48,224 bases of DNA from Rikenellaceae bacterium (GTDB lineage Bacteria > Bacteroidota > Bacteroidia > Bacteroidales > Rikenellaceae). Position 1 is the stretch's first letter, and every line of letters begins with the position of its first letter. Of this stretch, positions 32,808 through 41,273 are shown piece after piece. The position numbers and the translations under genes are program-made. The notes under the pieces are model-generated. The model was not told the origin of the DNA. It searched no databases and saw only the letters and a program-made list of their open reading frames with translations. Location of the stretch: assembly GCA_015059715.1 (NCBI GenBank), contig SUZV01000003.1, forward strand, positions 97,544 through 145,767. Direction: 5' to 3'.

Positions 32808-33647
32808 ATGGATAATGCCAATTTCGATAACGATGCCTTAAGAGCACTATACAACCCCGATGGCTCGGCACTGCGTAGCACCCAGTTAGAGCTACTTGAG
32901 ATACTCAAGGTCGTCGCCGATATATGCAAAAAACACAATATACAGTGGTGGCTCAGCTCGGGCACACTACTCGGTGCAGCACGTCACCAAGGCTTCATAC
33001 CCTGGGACGATGATATCGATATCGTCATGCTGCGTAAGGACTACATACGCTTTAATAAGATTATGCGCAACTACAAAGACGAGGAGTATGTATACCAATC
33101 GATGTCGACAGATATAGAGTATGTATACCTCTTCTCGAAGTTTCGCAAGCGCAAAGGCGATGCTGGCGAGGAGCACAGACGTAGCCAGTATTATAGATAC
33201 AAAGGGGCATTTATCGATATATTCGCCATAGAGAAGACCAGCTACTTTGCAGCACGTGCATCGAGCATCATATATAACAACCTGCAGCACCTAACCTCCT
33301 ACGTACAGAGGTCATGGCTACGCAGACCCCTAATTCTCTTAGTTAACCTGCTATGCCTCGGCATTATAATTCCACTACTCCGCCTTATAGGCCTAATCAA
33401 CCCGAGTGGCGAGTATCACTACGTCTTAGGCACGGGGTGGGGACGGCACAAGTTCTTCGCGAAGAACACCTTCCCACTAAGTAGTGCCACATTCGAGGGT
33501 CTGGAGTTTCCAGCACCTAAGGATACAGATGCCTACCTAACACAGGTGTATGGCGACTGGAGAAAGATACCTACCGAGGAGCAGATACGTAAGAACATCC
33601 ATAGCCCCAAGTACATAAAGGAGATATACGGCGATAGGGCCAAGTAG
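32808..33647 (+). CDS. LicD-family phosphotransferase (copy 1)
   Basis: A 279-residue protein of the LicD/fukutin nucleotidyltransferase-fold family, which moves a phospho-alcohol (phosphocholine, ribitol phosphate, glycerol phosphate) from a CDP donor to a sugar. The signature block is WWLSSGTLLGAARHQGFIPW followed by DDDIDIVM, where the Asp residues bind metal. A conserved GAFIDIFAIEKT follows, then a hydrophobic segment (LILLVNLLCLGIIIPLLRLI, about 180-200) that may touch the membrane. The C-terminus carries FPAPKDTDAYLTQVYGDW, the usual end of the fold. It is paralogous over its whole length to the next gene, 18 nt downstream. First gene of a cluster with a cytidylyltransferase, so the CDP donor is probably made locally. 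Confidence 0.9.
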   Translation: MDNANFDNDALRALYNPDGSALRSTQLELLEILKVVADICKKHNIQWWLSSGTLLGAARHQGFIPWDDDIDIVMLRKDYIRFNKIMRNYKDEEYVYQSMSTDIEYVYLFSKFRKRKGDAGEEHRRSQYYRYKGAFIDIFAIEKTSYFAARASSIIYNNLQHLTSYVQRSWLRRPLILLVNLLCLGIIIPLLRLIGLINPSGEYHYVLGTGWGRHKFFAKNTFPLSSATFEGLEFPAPKDTDAYLTQVYGDWRKIPTEEQIRKNIHSPKYIKEIYGDRAK

Positions 33648-33665
33648 TAACGCACACCACGATAT

Positions 33666-34490
33666 ATGCCTACAGACCAAGAACTTAAAGCTCGGTACAA
33701 CCCCGAAGGCTCGAAGCTGAGAAATATTCAACACGAGCTTTTAAAGATACTTTCGGATTTGGCCGATATATGCGACCGAAACGATATACGCTGGTGGCTC
33801 AGCTCGGGCACACTGCTCGGCGCGGCACGTCACCGAGGCTTTATACCCTGGGACGATGATGTCGACATCGTCATGCTACGTAAGGACTTTTGTCGCTTAG
33901 AGCGTATATTGCACAATATGCATAGCGACGACTATGTCTACCAATCGATGCGTAGCGATATCGAGTATGTCAACACCTTTGGCAAGTTCCGCAAGCGCGA
34001 GGGCGAGGTAAAGATTAGTGGTGGAAGGTACAGATACCTAAACTTCAAAGGGCTCTTCATAGATATCTTCTGCATCGAGAAGACCAGCTACATTGCCGCA
34101 CGCGCTGCGCGTGTGGTATATATGAACCTGCAACACCCGACGCTATACATTAAGCATCGCTGGCTTCGCCACATGATGATACGCACTATCGAGGTGCTCT
34201 GCTTAGGCATCCTAAACCCCATATTTAGGCTTATAGGCCTTATAAACCCCAAGGGTGAGTACCACTACACGCTCGGCAATGCCTGGCCACGTAGCACCTT
34301 CTACGCAAAGGATATCTTCCCACTAACGACCATCGAGTTTGAGGGTAGGCACTTCCCAGCACCGAAGGATACCGATGCATACCTAAGCAATATATATGGC
34401 AACTGGCGTAGACTCCCTACCGAAGAGCAGATACGCAAGGCAATACACTCCGAGGAGTATATCGAGGAGATTTATGGTAGCAAGCAATGA
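33666..34490 (+). CDS. LicD-family phosphotransferase (copy 2)
   Basis: A 274-residue paralogue of the preceding gene, with the same order of motifs: RWWLSSGTLLGAARHRGFIP, DDDVDIVM, FKGLFIDIFCIEKTSY, LICLG-like hydrophobic segment and FPAPKDTDAYLSNIYGNW. All catalytic acidic residues are kept in both copies, so both are probably active, perhaps on different acceptor sugars or positions. Its TGA overlaps the ATG of the following cytidylyltransferase fusion (ATGA), which implies translational coupling. Confidence 0.9.
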   Translation: MPTDQELKARYNPEGSKLRNIQHELLKILSDLADICDRNDIRWWLSSGTLLGAARHRGFIPWDDDVDIVMLRKDFCRLERILHNMHSDDYVYQSMRSDIEYVNTFGKFRKREGEVKISGGRYRYLNFKGLFIDIFCIEKTSYIAARAARVVYMNLQHPTLYIKHRWLRHMMIRTIEVLCLGILNPIFRLIGLINPKGEYHYTLGNAWPRSTFYAKDIFPLTTIEFEGRHFPAPKDTDAYLSNIYGNWRRLPTEEQIRKAIHSEEYIEEIYGSKQ

Positions 34491-35830
34491 AAAAGGTAAT
34501 AACATACGGCACTTATGACCTTCTCCACGAGGGTCACCTCAACCTACTACGTCGCGCTAAGGCCTTAGGCGACTACCTTATCGTGGGCGTTACGAACGAT
34601 AGCTTCGACCGCGAGCGCGGGAAGCTCAACGTGCGCGACAACGTCTTAGAGCGTGTCGAGGCGATACGCGCTACGGGCATAGCCGACAAGATAATCATAG
34701 AGGACTACGTGGGGCAAAAGATTGACGACATCATCAAGTACGATGTCGACATCTTCGCTTTGGGCTCCGACTGGGAGGGTAAGTTCGACTACCTGAAGGA
34801 GTATTGCGAGGTTGTCTACCTGCCCCGCACCGAGGGTGTATCGTCGACGATGCTACGTGCCGAGAGCGAGGTAATCATAAACATCGGTGTAGTCGGTTGC
34901 GGACGTATAGCCTCGCGCTTTGTAGGCGAACTGGGCCGCGTTGACTCGGCACACCTATGTGGTCTGTACGATATTAAGAGTGCTGCTGCAGAGGCCCTGG
35001 CCGAGGATGACAGCCTAATATGCAGCAGCTTTGAGGAGTTAGTCGACAGGTCCGACGCTATATATATCGCCACCCCACACCTACACCACTACAACCAAGC
35101 TAAGTACGCCTTGGAGCGCGGTCGCCACGTGCTGTGCGAGACACCTATGGTACTCGATGGCAACCAGGCCGAAGAGCTATACTCGCTCGCTGCAAAGCGC
35201 GGTGTAGTGCTCCTTGAGGCCAACAAGACGGCCTTCTGCCCCGCCTTTAACCACCTTATATCGCTTATCAAGAGTGGTCTTATCGGCGATGTTGTCGGCA
35301 TCGATGCCTCGGAGTCGAAGCTCTGGGGCGAGGATAAACTACGTCGCGAGTTAGACCCCAACGAGGCGGGTGGCTCAATGTACGAGATGGGCTCCTACCC
35401 CCTACTGCCTATTCTTAAGCTCCTTGGCACCGAGTATGAAAATATAAACATATATAGCCGCCTTAATGACAACGGCGTAGATGTATATACACGTGGTATT
35501 ATGCGCTTTCGCAGTGCTGTAGCCTCGTTCCAGCTCGGCCTGGGAGTTAAGACCGAGGGCAACCTTGTCATTTCGGGCACGCAAGGCTACGCCTATGTAC
35601 CCTCGCCATGGTGGAAGACCGACTACTTCGAACTTCGATATGAGGACCAAAATCGCAATAAGAAGTACTTCTACAAGTGGGATGAGCCAGGCCTTAGGTA
35701 CGAGATTCAGGAGTTCGTGTCGTGCATCGTCAACCACCGCACCTCGGCACGCCTAACCCCTAAGCAGAGCATAGCTATGGCTCGCATTATGCAGCAATTT
35801 GCCGAGCGCAAAAATATATTTACGATATGA
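34487..35830 (+). CDS. cytidylyltransferase fused to a Gfo/Idh/MocA oxidoreductase
   Basis: A 447-residue two-domain enzyme. Residues 1-125 are a TagD-like cytidylyltransferase: TYGTYDLLHEGHLNLLRRAK carries the HxGH motif (HEGH), and RTEGVSSTMLR matches the RTEGISTT motif of glycerol-3-phosphate cytidylyltransferases. Residues about 132-447 are a Gfo/Idh/MocA NAD(P)-dependent oxidoreductase: INIGVVGCGRIASRF (Rossmann loop), the YIATPHLHHYNQAKYAL stretch, HVLCETPM in place of the common EKP, and NEAGGSMYEMGSYPLLPI. Known logic in CDP-ribitol or CDP-2-glycerol pathways is an oxidoreductase making a polyol phosphate that a cytidylyltransferase then activates. A fusion of these two suggests one enzyme doing both steps, or oxidising the acceptor sugar. 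The exact polyol is unknown. ATGA overlaps occur at both ends. Confidence 0.88.
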   Translation: MKKVITYGTYDLLHEGHLNLLRRAKALGDYLIVGVTNDSFDRERGKLNVRDNVLERVEAIRATGIADKIIIEDYVGQKIDDIIKYDVDIFALGSDWEGKFDYLKEYCEVVYLPRTEGVSSTMLRAESEVIINIGVVGCGRIASRFVGELGRVDSAHLCGLYDIKSAAAEALAEDDSLICSSFEELVDRSDAIYIATPHLHHYNQAKYALERGRHVLCETPMVLDGNQAEELYSLAAKRGVVLLEANKTAFCPAFNHLISLIKSGLIGDVVGIDASESKLWGEDKLRRELDPNEAGGSMYEMGSYPLLPILKLLGTEYENINIYSRLNDNGVDVYTRGIMRFRSAVASFQLGLGVKTEGNLVISGTQGYAYVPSPWWKTDYFELRYEDQNRNKKYFYKWDEPGLRYEIQEFVSCIVNHRTSARLTPKQSIAMARIMQQFAERKNIFTI

Positions 35831-36546
35831 AAAACGCCATTGTAACGGGAGCAACAAAGGGTATAGGCCTCGCTATCGCCAAGATGCTACTTAGCGAGGG
35901 CTACTTTGTGACCATAACATACGCCAACGATGAGGTCTCAGCCACAAAGTGCCGAGAGGAGCTGGGCGCGCTATCTCAGAATTTCGAGGTGCTCCGCGCC
36001 GACCAGTCCGATAAGGCGGCGATGAGGTGTTTTACGGAGGCTATGCGCCACAAGGGGCATATCGACTGCATAGTGTGCAACGCTGGCACTACGCTACGCT
36101 GCTCGCTTACAGAGATTACCGACGAGGCGTGGGAGCGCACGATGCAGGTTAACCTAAACAGCAGCCTATACCTTATCCGCGACCTCTACGACATCATTCC
36201 TCACGACAGCCGCATTATATTTATCGGCTCGTTAATGGGCATACACCCCCATGGCACATCGCTGGCCTATGGTGTATCTAAGGCTGCGGTTCACGCTTTA
36301 GCACTCAACCTTGTCAAGTATTTCGAGGATACAGGCACTACGGTAAATGCCATAGCCCCAGGCTTTGTCGAGACAGAGTGGCAGGCGGCCAAACCCGAGT
36401 ATATACGTCAAAATATATATGCCAAGAGTGCCACAAAGCGTTTTGCTACGCCCGAGGAGGTGGCCGACGCTGCACGCTTCTGCATACGTAACGCCTTTGT
36501 CAACGGCTCGGTAATAGAGCTAAGTGGCGGCTACAGCTTTAAATAG
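35827..36546 (+). CDS. short-chain dehydrogenase/reductase (SDR)
   Basis: A 239-residue classical SDR. Cofactor loop TGATKGIGLAIA (about 7-18), VCNAGTT (about 87-93), the catalytic Ser in IFIGSLMG, and YGVSKAAVHAL with the YxxxK pair (about 153-157). The NAIAPGFVETEW region also fits. FabG resembles it, but the context argues against fatty-acid synthesis. It overlaps the upstream fusion gene by 4 nt, so it most likely reduces a keto-sugar phosphate or related precursor of the CDP-polyol donor. Bcs1-type CDP-ribitol synthases pair a cytidylyltransferase with an SDR in the same way. Confidence 0.88.
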   Translation: MKNAIVTGATKGIGLAIAKMLLSEGYFVTITYANDEVSATKCREELGALSQNFEVLRADQSDKAAMRCFTEAMRHKGHIDCIVCNAGTTLRCSLTEITDEAWERTMQVNLNSSLYLIRDLYDIIPHDSRIIFIGSLMGIHPHGTSLAYGVSKAAVHALALNLVKYFEDTGTTVNAIAPGFVETEWQAAKPEYIRQNIYAKSATKRFATPEEVADAARFCIRNAFVNGSVIELSGGYSFK

Positions 36547-36594
36547 AACGCCCAAGCAGGATGATAACCACAGAACGTCCCATATTATAAATTT

Positions 36595-37533
36595 ATGAAG
36601 TCTCCGATAACGATATCTGTAATAGCTCCGATGTATGGTGTAGAACCCTACATCGTCCACTTTGCCGAGTCACTCCTCTCGCAGCGATACCCCCATATCG
36701 AGTATATCTTCGTAAACGATGGTACTAAGGATCGCTCGGTAGAGCTTCTTGAGGAGCTTATCGAGCGCAAGTATAGCCACCTAAAGCCCCAGATAAAGAT
36801 TATCCATAAGGAGAATGGCGGTCTGCCAGCAGCACGACGCACAGGCCTCGACCACGCTACGGGCGACTATATATACCATGCCGACTCGGATGACTGGCTA
36901 TCGGAAGATGCTATAGCGAGGATGGCCGAAAAGATTGCCCAGAGCGATGCCGATATCGTATACTTCGACTTCTACAAGGAGTATCCTACGCGCACCAAGG
37001 CTAAGCGTGAGCGCGACTACCGCACAGACGACCAGCAGGAGTATGTGCGTAATATGTACAACCACCGCTCCTATGCCAGCGTATGGAATAAGTGTGTGCG
37101 TCGCACGCTCTACACAGACAACACCATCTACACGCCACAATATGGCTATGCCGAGGATTGCTACCTTATGTCGCAAATTGTCGGCTACTCAAGGAGCATA
37201 GCACACCTTGACGGCTACCTATACCACTACCGCAAGGGTAACCCCAATGCCCTGACTAAGCAGCAGCGCAAGAGACGTAAGCGTGAGTATGCTCTTAACT
37301 TTATAGACCTTTACGAGAAGTATCGCGATGTGCCTCGGGAGAAGAACCCCGTAGCCGTTATCTTCGATGATATAGTTATTCAGGCAGGATGGTACTCTAT
37401 ACTCTACGGCCTTGACCTCTTTAGGGAGTACCCTTGGTTAGCTGAGGCTATCCGCCGCGCCAAGATTCGTGGCAAGGCCGATGTGTGGATTATAGCGCAG
37501 ATAGCAACAAAGATTTTTTCTCTACTTAAGTAA
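36595..37533 (+). CDS. family 2 glycosyltransferase
   Basis: A 312-residue GT-A enzyme. The N-terminus TISVIAPMYGVEPYIVHFAE, then IEYIFVNDGTKDRS with the nucleotide-binding Asp, HKENGGLPAARRTGLDHATG, and the metal-binding HADSDDWL (about 94-101) are classical GT2 motifs. The C-terminal half is helical and basic (KQQRKRRKREYALNFIDLYE). It probably adds a sugar to the glycan that the LicD enzymes decorate. Donor and acceptor are unknown. It is the last plus-strand gene of the cluster and faces the Stealth gene. Confidence 0.92.
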   Translation: MKSPITISVIAPMYGVEPYIVHFAESLLSQRYPHIEYIFVNDGTKDRSVELLEELIERKYSHLKPQIKIIHKENGGLPAARRTGLDHATGDYIYHADSDDWLSEDAIARMAEKIAQSDADIVYFDFYKEYPTRTKAKRERDYRTDDQQEYVRNMYNHRSYASVWNKCVRRTLYTDNTIYTPQYGYAEDCYLMSQIVGYSRSIAHLDGYLYHYRKGNPNALTKQQRKRRKREYALNFIDLYEKYRDVPREKNPVAVIFDDIVIQAGWYSILYGLDLFREYPWLAEAIRRAKIRGKADVWIIAQIATKIFSLLK

Positions 37534-37542
37534 CCAACAAGA

Positions 37543-37578
37543 GGGGGATGACTAAAAGTAAATTTGTCATCCCCCTTC
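37543..37578. terminator. bidirectional terminator between the GT2 and Stealth genes
   Basis: GGGGGATGAC (37543-37552) pairs with GTCATCCCCC (37566-37575), with extra A/T pairs inside. It lies between convergent genes. The loop TAAAAGTAAATT is the same as in the prs terminator. Confidence 0.8.
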
Positions 37579-37585
37579 TGCTACT

Positions 37586-38464
37586 CTATATCTCGTACTT
37601 AGACTTATCGGGCAGGCGATTCTCAAAGGCCTCCAACAGTGTGGTGCGGAGCTCTGTGTAACGCTCCTCGCTAAGCTGCACATCGTTGATACATACAAGC
37701 TTATGCGTAGGCTTTTCAATAGCTTGGCGCAGTTTACTTGCCGATACAACACCTACAGAGAGGTGCTTCTTGGACAATCGCTCGCTTATAATTTTACCCT
37801 TCAGATACATATAGTCGAGAAAGAGGTACTGATTAAGATTCTTACCCGTGCGCGTCTTGGTCATCGAGCCAAGAATCTCATCCTTAGCAGCATTGTAGAC
37901 AGCCTGCACCTCGCTACGTAGCATCGGTGTACATACGTGCTGCGGTCTGAGGAAGAGCAGCGATGGCCGTAGACCCAACGCCTCATATGCCACACGATTA
38001 GAGTTGCGGCATATCTGCTTGAACATATCAAAGACTAAGAGGTGGCGACTCATACGAATAACACCCCTACCCTCGCGGAAAAAGTCCGTAGGCTGGCAAG
38101 GCAACAACGGAAAGATATCGTCGTTAAAGTAGAGATACTCCTCGTCTAACCCTTCGATATTATGGAGGTGCATCTCAATAGGATTACAGTTGAACGTAGG
38201 TAACAACTGTCGAGGAATTATCTCGCTGTGTAACACCACATTAACCTCGTTACAGTTGACCCACTCGGGCACCTGACTCTCGCCCGACACCACCAAGTGT
38301 ACCTTACGTATAAAGGGCATATTCTTGGCTATACCGCGAAACAGATACTTTAGTGTTCCCCAATCGCGAAAACGCTTCTCTAAGATTGGCGTATTGGTAA
38401 ACTTCTCGTACTCGCTCTGCCACACAGGGTCGAGTCCATTAACATAGGTTATTACAATATCCAT
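37586..38464 (-). CDS. Stealth-family sugar phosphotransferase
   Basis: A 292-residue protein starting at the ATG at 38464 (MDIVITYVNGLDPVWQ, the Stealth CR1 block); an in-frame ATG 45 bases upstream would run into the preceding gene and add a non-conserved stretch. CR2 is RDWGTLKYLFRGIAKNMPFI followed by RKVHLVVSGESQVPEW. The later conserved block with YLYFNDDIFPLLP is also present. Stealth enzymes transfer hexose-1-phosphate from a nucleotide sugar to a growing glycan and occur in capsule loci. Its presence opposite the LicD cluster fits a phosphodiester-containing surface glycan. It lies 34 nt downstream of the LpxL-like gene, so the two may share a transcript. Confidence 0.9.
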   Translation of the reverse strand: MDIVITYVNGLDPVWQSEYEKFTNTPILEKRFRDWGTLKYLFRGIAKNMPFIRKVHLVVSGESQVPEWVNCNEVNVVLHSEIIPRQLLPTFNCNPIEMHLHNIEGLDEEYLYFNDDIFPLLPCQPTDFFREGRGVIRMSRHLLVFDMFKQICRNSNRVAYEALGLRPSLLFLRPQHVCTPMLRSEVQAVYNAAKDEILGSMTKTRTGKNLNQYLFLDYMYLKGKIISERLSKKHLSVGVVSASKLRQAIEKPTHKLVCINDVQLSEERYTELRTTLLEAFENRLPDKSKYEI

Positions 38465-38498
38465 CGTTACTTCTTTTACATAATTCTTAACGCCGAGC

Positions 38499-39461
38499 CT
38501 ACTGGCCACCCTCTACATCGAGTGTCGAGCGTCCAAACTTCTTACGCTGCTTCTCTGGCGTATGCTTCCAGCGTTTGTGTGACCACATCCATAGCTCGGG
38601 GTGCTCGCGCACCATCTTCTCAAGAGTCTCGGCATAACGACGCACGATATCTCCCTCCTTAAGAGGCTCCTTACCATCGTACAACTCTATAAAACGCGCT
38701 CTATACCTGCCTGGTGCCACGCGCTCGGCATATACGAAATAGGCTGGTATCGAGAACTTAAGTGCAAGACGCTCACCGCCCTCGATAAACGTAGTCTTCT
38801 GACCAAGAAAGTCGAGCCACTTACTATCGGCCATAAGACGAGGACTCTGGTCCGAGATAAGACCCAGCACCGTTGTATACTCTGGACTACGACTCTTGAT
38901 ATAGTGGCGCACAGTGTCGGCCATAGCTACCGTTGTGATATTGGGGGCAAACTTTCGCATACGTCGGTAGAAGTGCTCAAATATATCGCTCTTAAGCGGA
39001 TGGTAGACGCTCATAAAGTGGCACTCTGTATCGAGCCAGCACCACAAAGGATAGTACTCCCAGCAACCAAAATGCGAGGCCATAGCCACCCAATCGCGCC
39101 CCCTATTACGCTCGATATGCTCGCGATAGGCCACCCACTCTAAAAGGTCGCCATCACGCTCTGGCTTAGCACTCGCCAAGGCCATAGTGCTCACTACAAC
39201 CTCGCCTAACGTGTAGTAGAAGTCGCGCATGATGGCCCTTATCTGCTTATCGCTCTTCTCTGGGAATGAGCGCGTTAAGTTCTCAATTATAACCTTACGG
39301 CGGTAACGCGCCATACGAAGCAGAAACGTAAACAGAGGCCTTAGCATACCATACTGAAACCATCGTGGCGAGCGACCTATAAGCCAACTTATAGCCCACA
39401 ATAGCTCCAAAGCCACCCTCTTATACCAACTAAGCTCCCTATCTTTATCCCTGCTACTCAT
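38499..39461 (-). CDS. LpxL/HtrB-family lipid A acyltransferase
   Basis: A 320-residue inner-membrane-associated enzyme of the lysophospholipid/lipid A acyltransferase family. An N-terminal hydrophobic segment (VALELLWAISWLIG) precedes the catalytic HX4E motif in MASHFGCWEYYPLW (His near residue 130). LGLISDQSPR and a C-terminal PELWMWSHKRWKHTPE match LpxL/LpxM. It adds a secondary acyl chain to lipid A. Length is normal. First gene of a minus-strand unit with the Stealth gene, behind a good promoter and divergent from lnt. Confidence 0.93.
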   Translation of the reverse strand: MSSRDKDRELSWYKRVALELLWAISWLIGRSPRWFQYGMLRPLFTFLLRMARYRRKVIIENLTRSFPEKSDKQIRAIMRDFYYTLGEVVVSTMALASAKPERDGDLLEWVAYREHIERNRGRDWVAMASHFGCWEYYPLWCWLDTECHFMSVYHPLKSDIFEHFYRRMRKFAPNITTVAMADTVRHYIKSRSPEYTTVLGLISDQSPRLMADSKWLDFLGQKTTFIEGGERLALKFSIPAYFVYAERVAPGRYRARFIELYDGKEPLKEGDIVRRYAETLEKMVREHPELWMWSHKRWKHTPEKQRKKFGRSTLDVEGGQ

Positions 39462-39528
39462 ATATCGTCGTTTTAGAGTCCTCTATCTCAACGCTGTAAG
39501 CTGCTGCGACATCGTAACTCATAATCGG

Positions 39529-39560
39529 CAAAGGTACACAAAATATATAGATACTCCAAA
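39529..39560 (-). promoter_or_regulatory. Bacteroidetes-type promoter of the lpxL-like gene
   Basis: On the minus strand TTTG (39560-39557), a 20-nt spacer and TACCTTTG (39536-39529). The leader is about 60 nt. Confidence 0.75.
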
Positions 39561-39598
39561 TTTGTTGCAATATTGACCTCCAAAATGTGATTCTGAGG

Positions 39599-39628
39599 AT
39601 TGTTATTTGCATAAATTTAGTAATTTTG
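39599..39628 (+). promoter_or_regulatory. Bacteroidetes-type promoter of lnt
   Basis: ATTG (39599-39602), an 18-nt spacer and TAATTTTG (39621-39628). The start would lie about 15 nt before the ATG. Confidence 0.65.
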
Positions 39629-39649
39629 CGCATTGTAATTTAGACGACG

Positions 39650-41239
39650 ATGAAACAAAACTCTCCACAACACTACCTACTACTCGCCCTAACGAGCGTA
39701 GCCCTGCTCTCGGCAGGATGGCTCGGAGCTACGGGACTAACACTCCTCGTTGCACTCATACCGCTCATGATTATCAGCGAGAACCTATCGGAGTCAAGGC
39801 GCGACTGGTGGCGTATGTCTCTATATGCAGCCATCACCTTCCTACTGTGGAATGCTGCGACAATATGGTGGGTGTGGATAGCGACACCTATCGGCCCTAT
39901 CACCGCCGCCATTGTGGGCTCGTTCTACAACCTCTGCGCCTTTATGGCCTACCACTACACCTCGAAACGCGCACCTCGCGCCTTGGCCTACACCCTGTTG
40001 GTGACTATATGGATTGCGACCGAGTGGGCCTACAACTCGGCCGATGTGATGACCTTCCCCTGGCTACTCCTCGGTCACGGATTCTCGGGCGACTGCTGGG
40101 CCGTACAATGGTATGAGTACACCGGAATATTCGGAGGCTCGCTATGGGTGTTATGCTCCAATATAGCCATTTTCGAGATACTTCGACAGCGTAGCACCAC
40201 AGCCATAGTGCGCGCCTTGATGATACTCCTTCTGCCTATCGCACTCTCTGTCACGCTGCTACTATGCTACACACCCTCAGATAGGACAACACGCATAAGC
40301 GTCATTCAGCCCAACGTTCCCTGCTATGAGGAGGAGCGTTTCGTAGCCAATAAGCTCGACCCACGCGAGGATATTAAGGAGTTGATGCAGGGCATACCCT
40401 CGGATTCAGACTATATCCTTATGCCCGAGTCGGCCTTGGCTTATATACCCACCATTGGCTCTGTCGACGAGGCACAGTTAGAGTTTTTTTCGCCCGAGCT
40501 AAGGGCACTTATGGCTGGCGAGCACAACAACACGAAGCTTATCACAGGGGCCTCGACAATAGTGCGCTATGGCGATAGTCACACAACAGATACAGCACAC
40601 TACTACCCCAACTTCGGGTGGTACGACCAGTATAATAGTGCTCTCTTAGTCAACGACGACGGCCTTGTCGAGGATATATACCACAAGGGCAAGCTGGTCA
40701 TAGGTGTCGAGGCCGTACCGCTTAAGAGCCTATTTGACCTCTTCGAGATAGACCTCGGAGGTGTCTCAGGACAGCTTGGCTGGGGACGCGAACACACAAT
40801 CTTCCGCAATAGTGGCGTAGCCATAGGTCCATCGATATGCTACGAGGGCCTATATGGAGCCTACTTTGCAGGCTTTGCTCGCAACGGTGCCGAGGTTATG
40901 GCCCTTATCTCGAATGATGGATGGTGGGGCGACACCCCTGGCCACCGTCGTCTCTTCGACTTTTGCCGCCTGCGCGCTATCGAGACACGCCGCGCCATAG
41001 CTCGCTCGGCAAATACGGGTATCTCAGGGTTTATATCCCCCACTGGTCAGGTTATAGGCGACCGCTTAGAGTGGGATGAGGAGGGGAGACTTACAGCCGA
41101 CCTTGAGCTGCGCACCGAGAAGACCATATATACACTCTATGGCGACTGGATAGCACGTACAGCAACCCTCGTGGCTATATTAGCTACGCTCTACTACATC
41201 GCCTATCGAGTGCGTAAGCGCAACTATTTAGTAGATTAA
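39650..41239 (+). CDS. lnt: apolipoprotein N-acyltransferase
   Basis: A 529-residue inner-membrane enzyme that adds the third acyl chain to lipoproteins. Several N-terminal transmembrane helices (about 1-225) are followed by a periplasmic nitrilase domain: ISVIQPNVPCYEEER, the catalytic Glu in LMPESALAY (about 260), Lys in YHKGKLVIGVEAVP (about 348) and Cys in SICYEGLYG (about 397). A last transmembrane helix lies near the C-terminus (LVAILATLYYIAYRV). Length is normal. It suits the very lipoprotein-rich window. folC follows after 34 nt, probably in the same transcript. Confidence 0.96.
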   Translation: MKQNSPQHYLLLALTSVALLSAGWLGATGLTLLVALIPLMIISENLSESRRDWWRMSLYAAITFLLWNAATIWWVWIATPIGPITAAIVGSFYNLCAFMAYHYTSKRAPRALAYTLLVTIWIATEWAYNSADVMTFPWLLLGHGFSGDCWAVQWYEYTGIFGGSLWVLCSNIAIFEILRQRSTTAIVRALMILLLPIALSVTLLLCYTPSDRTTRISVIQPNVPCYEEERFVANKLDPREDIKELMQGIPSDSDYILMPESALAYIPTIGSVDEAQLEFFSPELRALMAGEHNNTKLITGASTIVRYGDSHTTDTAHYYPNFGWYDQYNSALLVNDDGLVEDIYHKGKLVIGVEAVPLKSLFDLFEIDLGGVSGQLGWGREHTIFRNSGVAIGPSICYEGLYGAYFAGFARNGAEVMALISNDGWWGDTPGHRRLFDFCRLRAIETRRAIARSANTGISGFISPTGQVIGDRLEWDEEGRLTADLELRTEKTIYTLYGDWIARTATLVAILATLYYIAYRVRKRNYLVD

Positions 41240-41273
41240 CGTAGATAACGATAACAACATATATCTCATCATT

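Noticed and set aside
32808..36546. Phosphocholine (lic) pathway
   Set aside because: LicD is present, but no choline kinase, choline transporter or LicC-type CTP:phosphocholine cytidylyltransferase is visible; the cytidylyltransferase looks TagD-like instead.
35827..36546. FabG of fatty-acid synthesis
   Set aside because: The SDR motifs fit, but the gene overlaps a glycan-precursor gene and no other fab gene is near.
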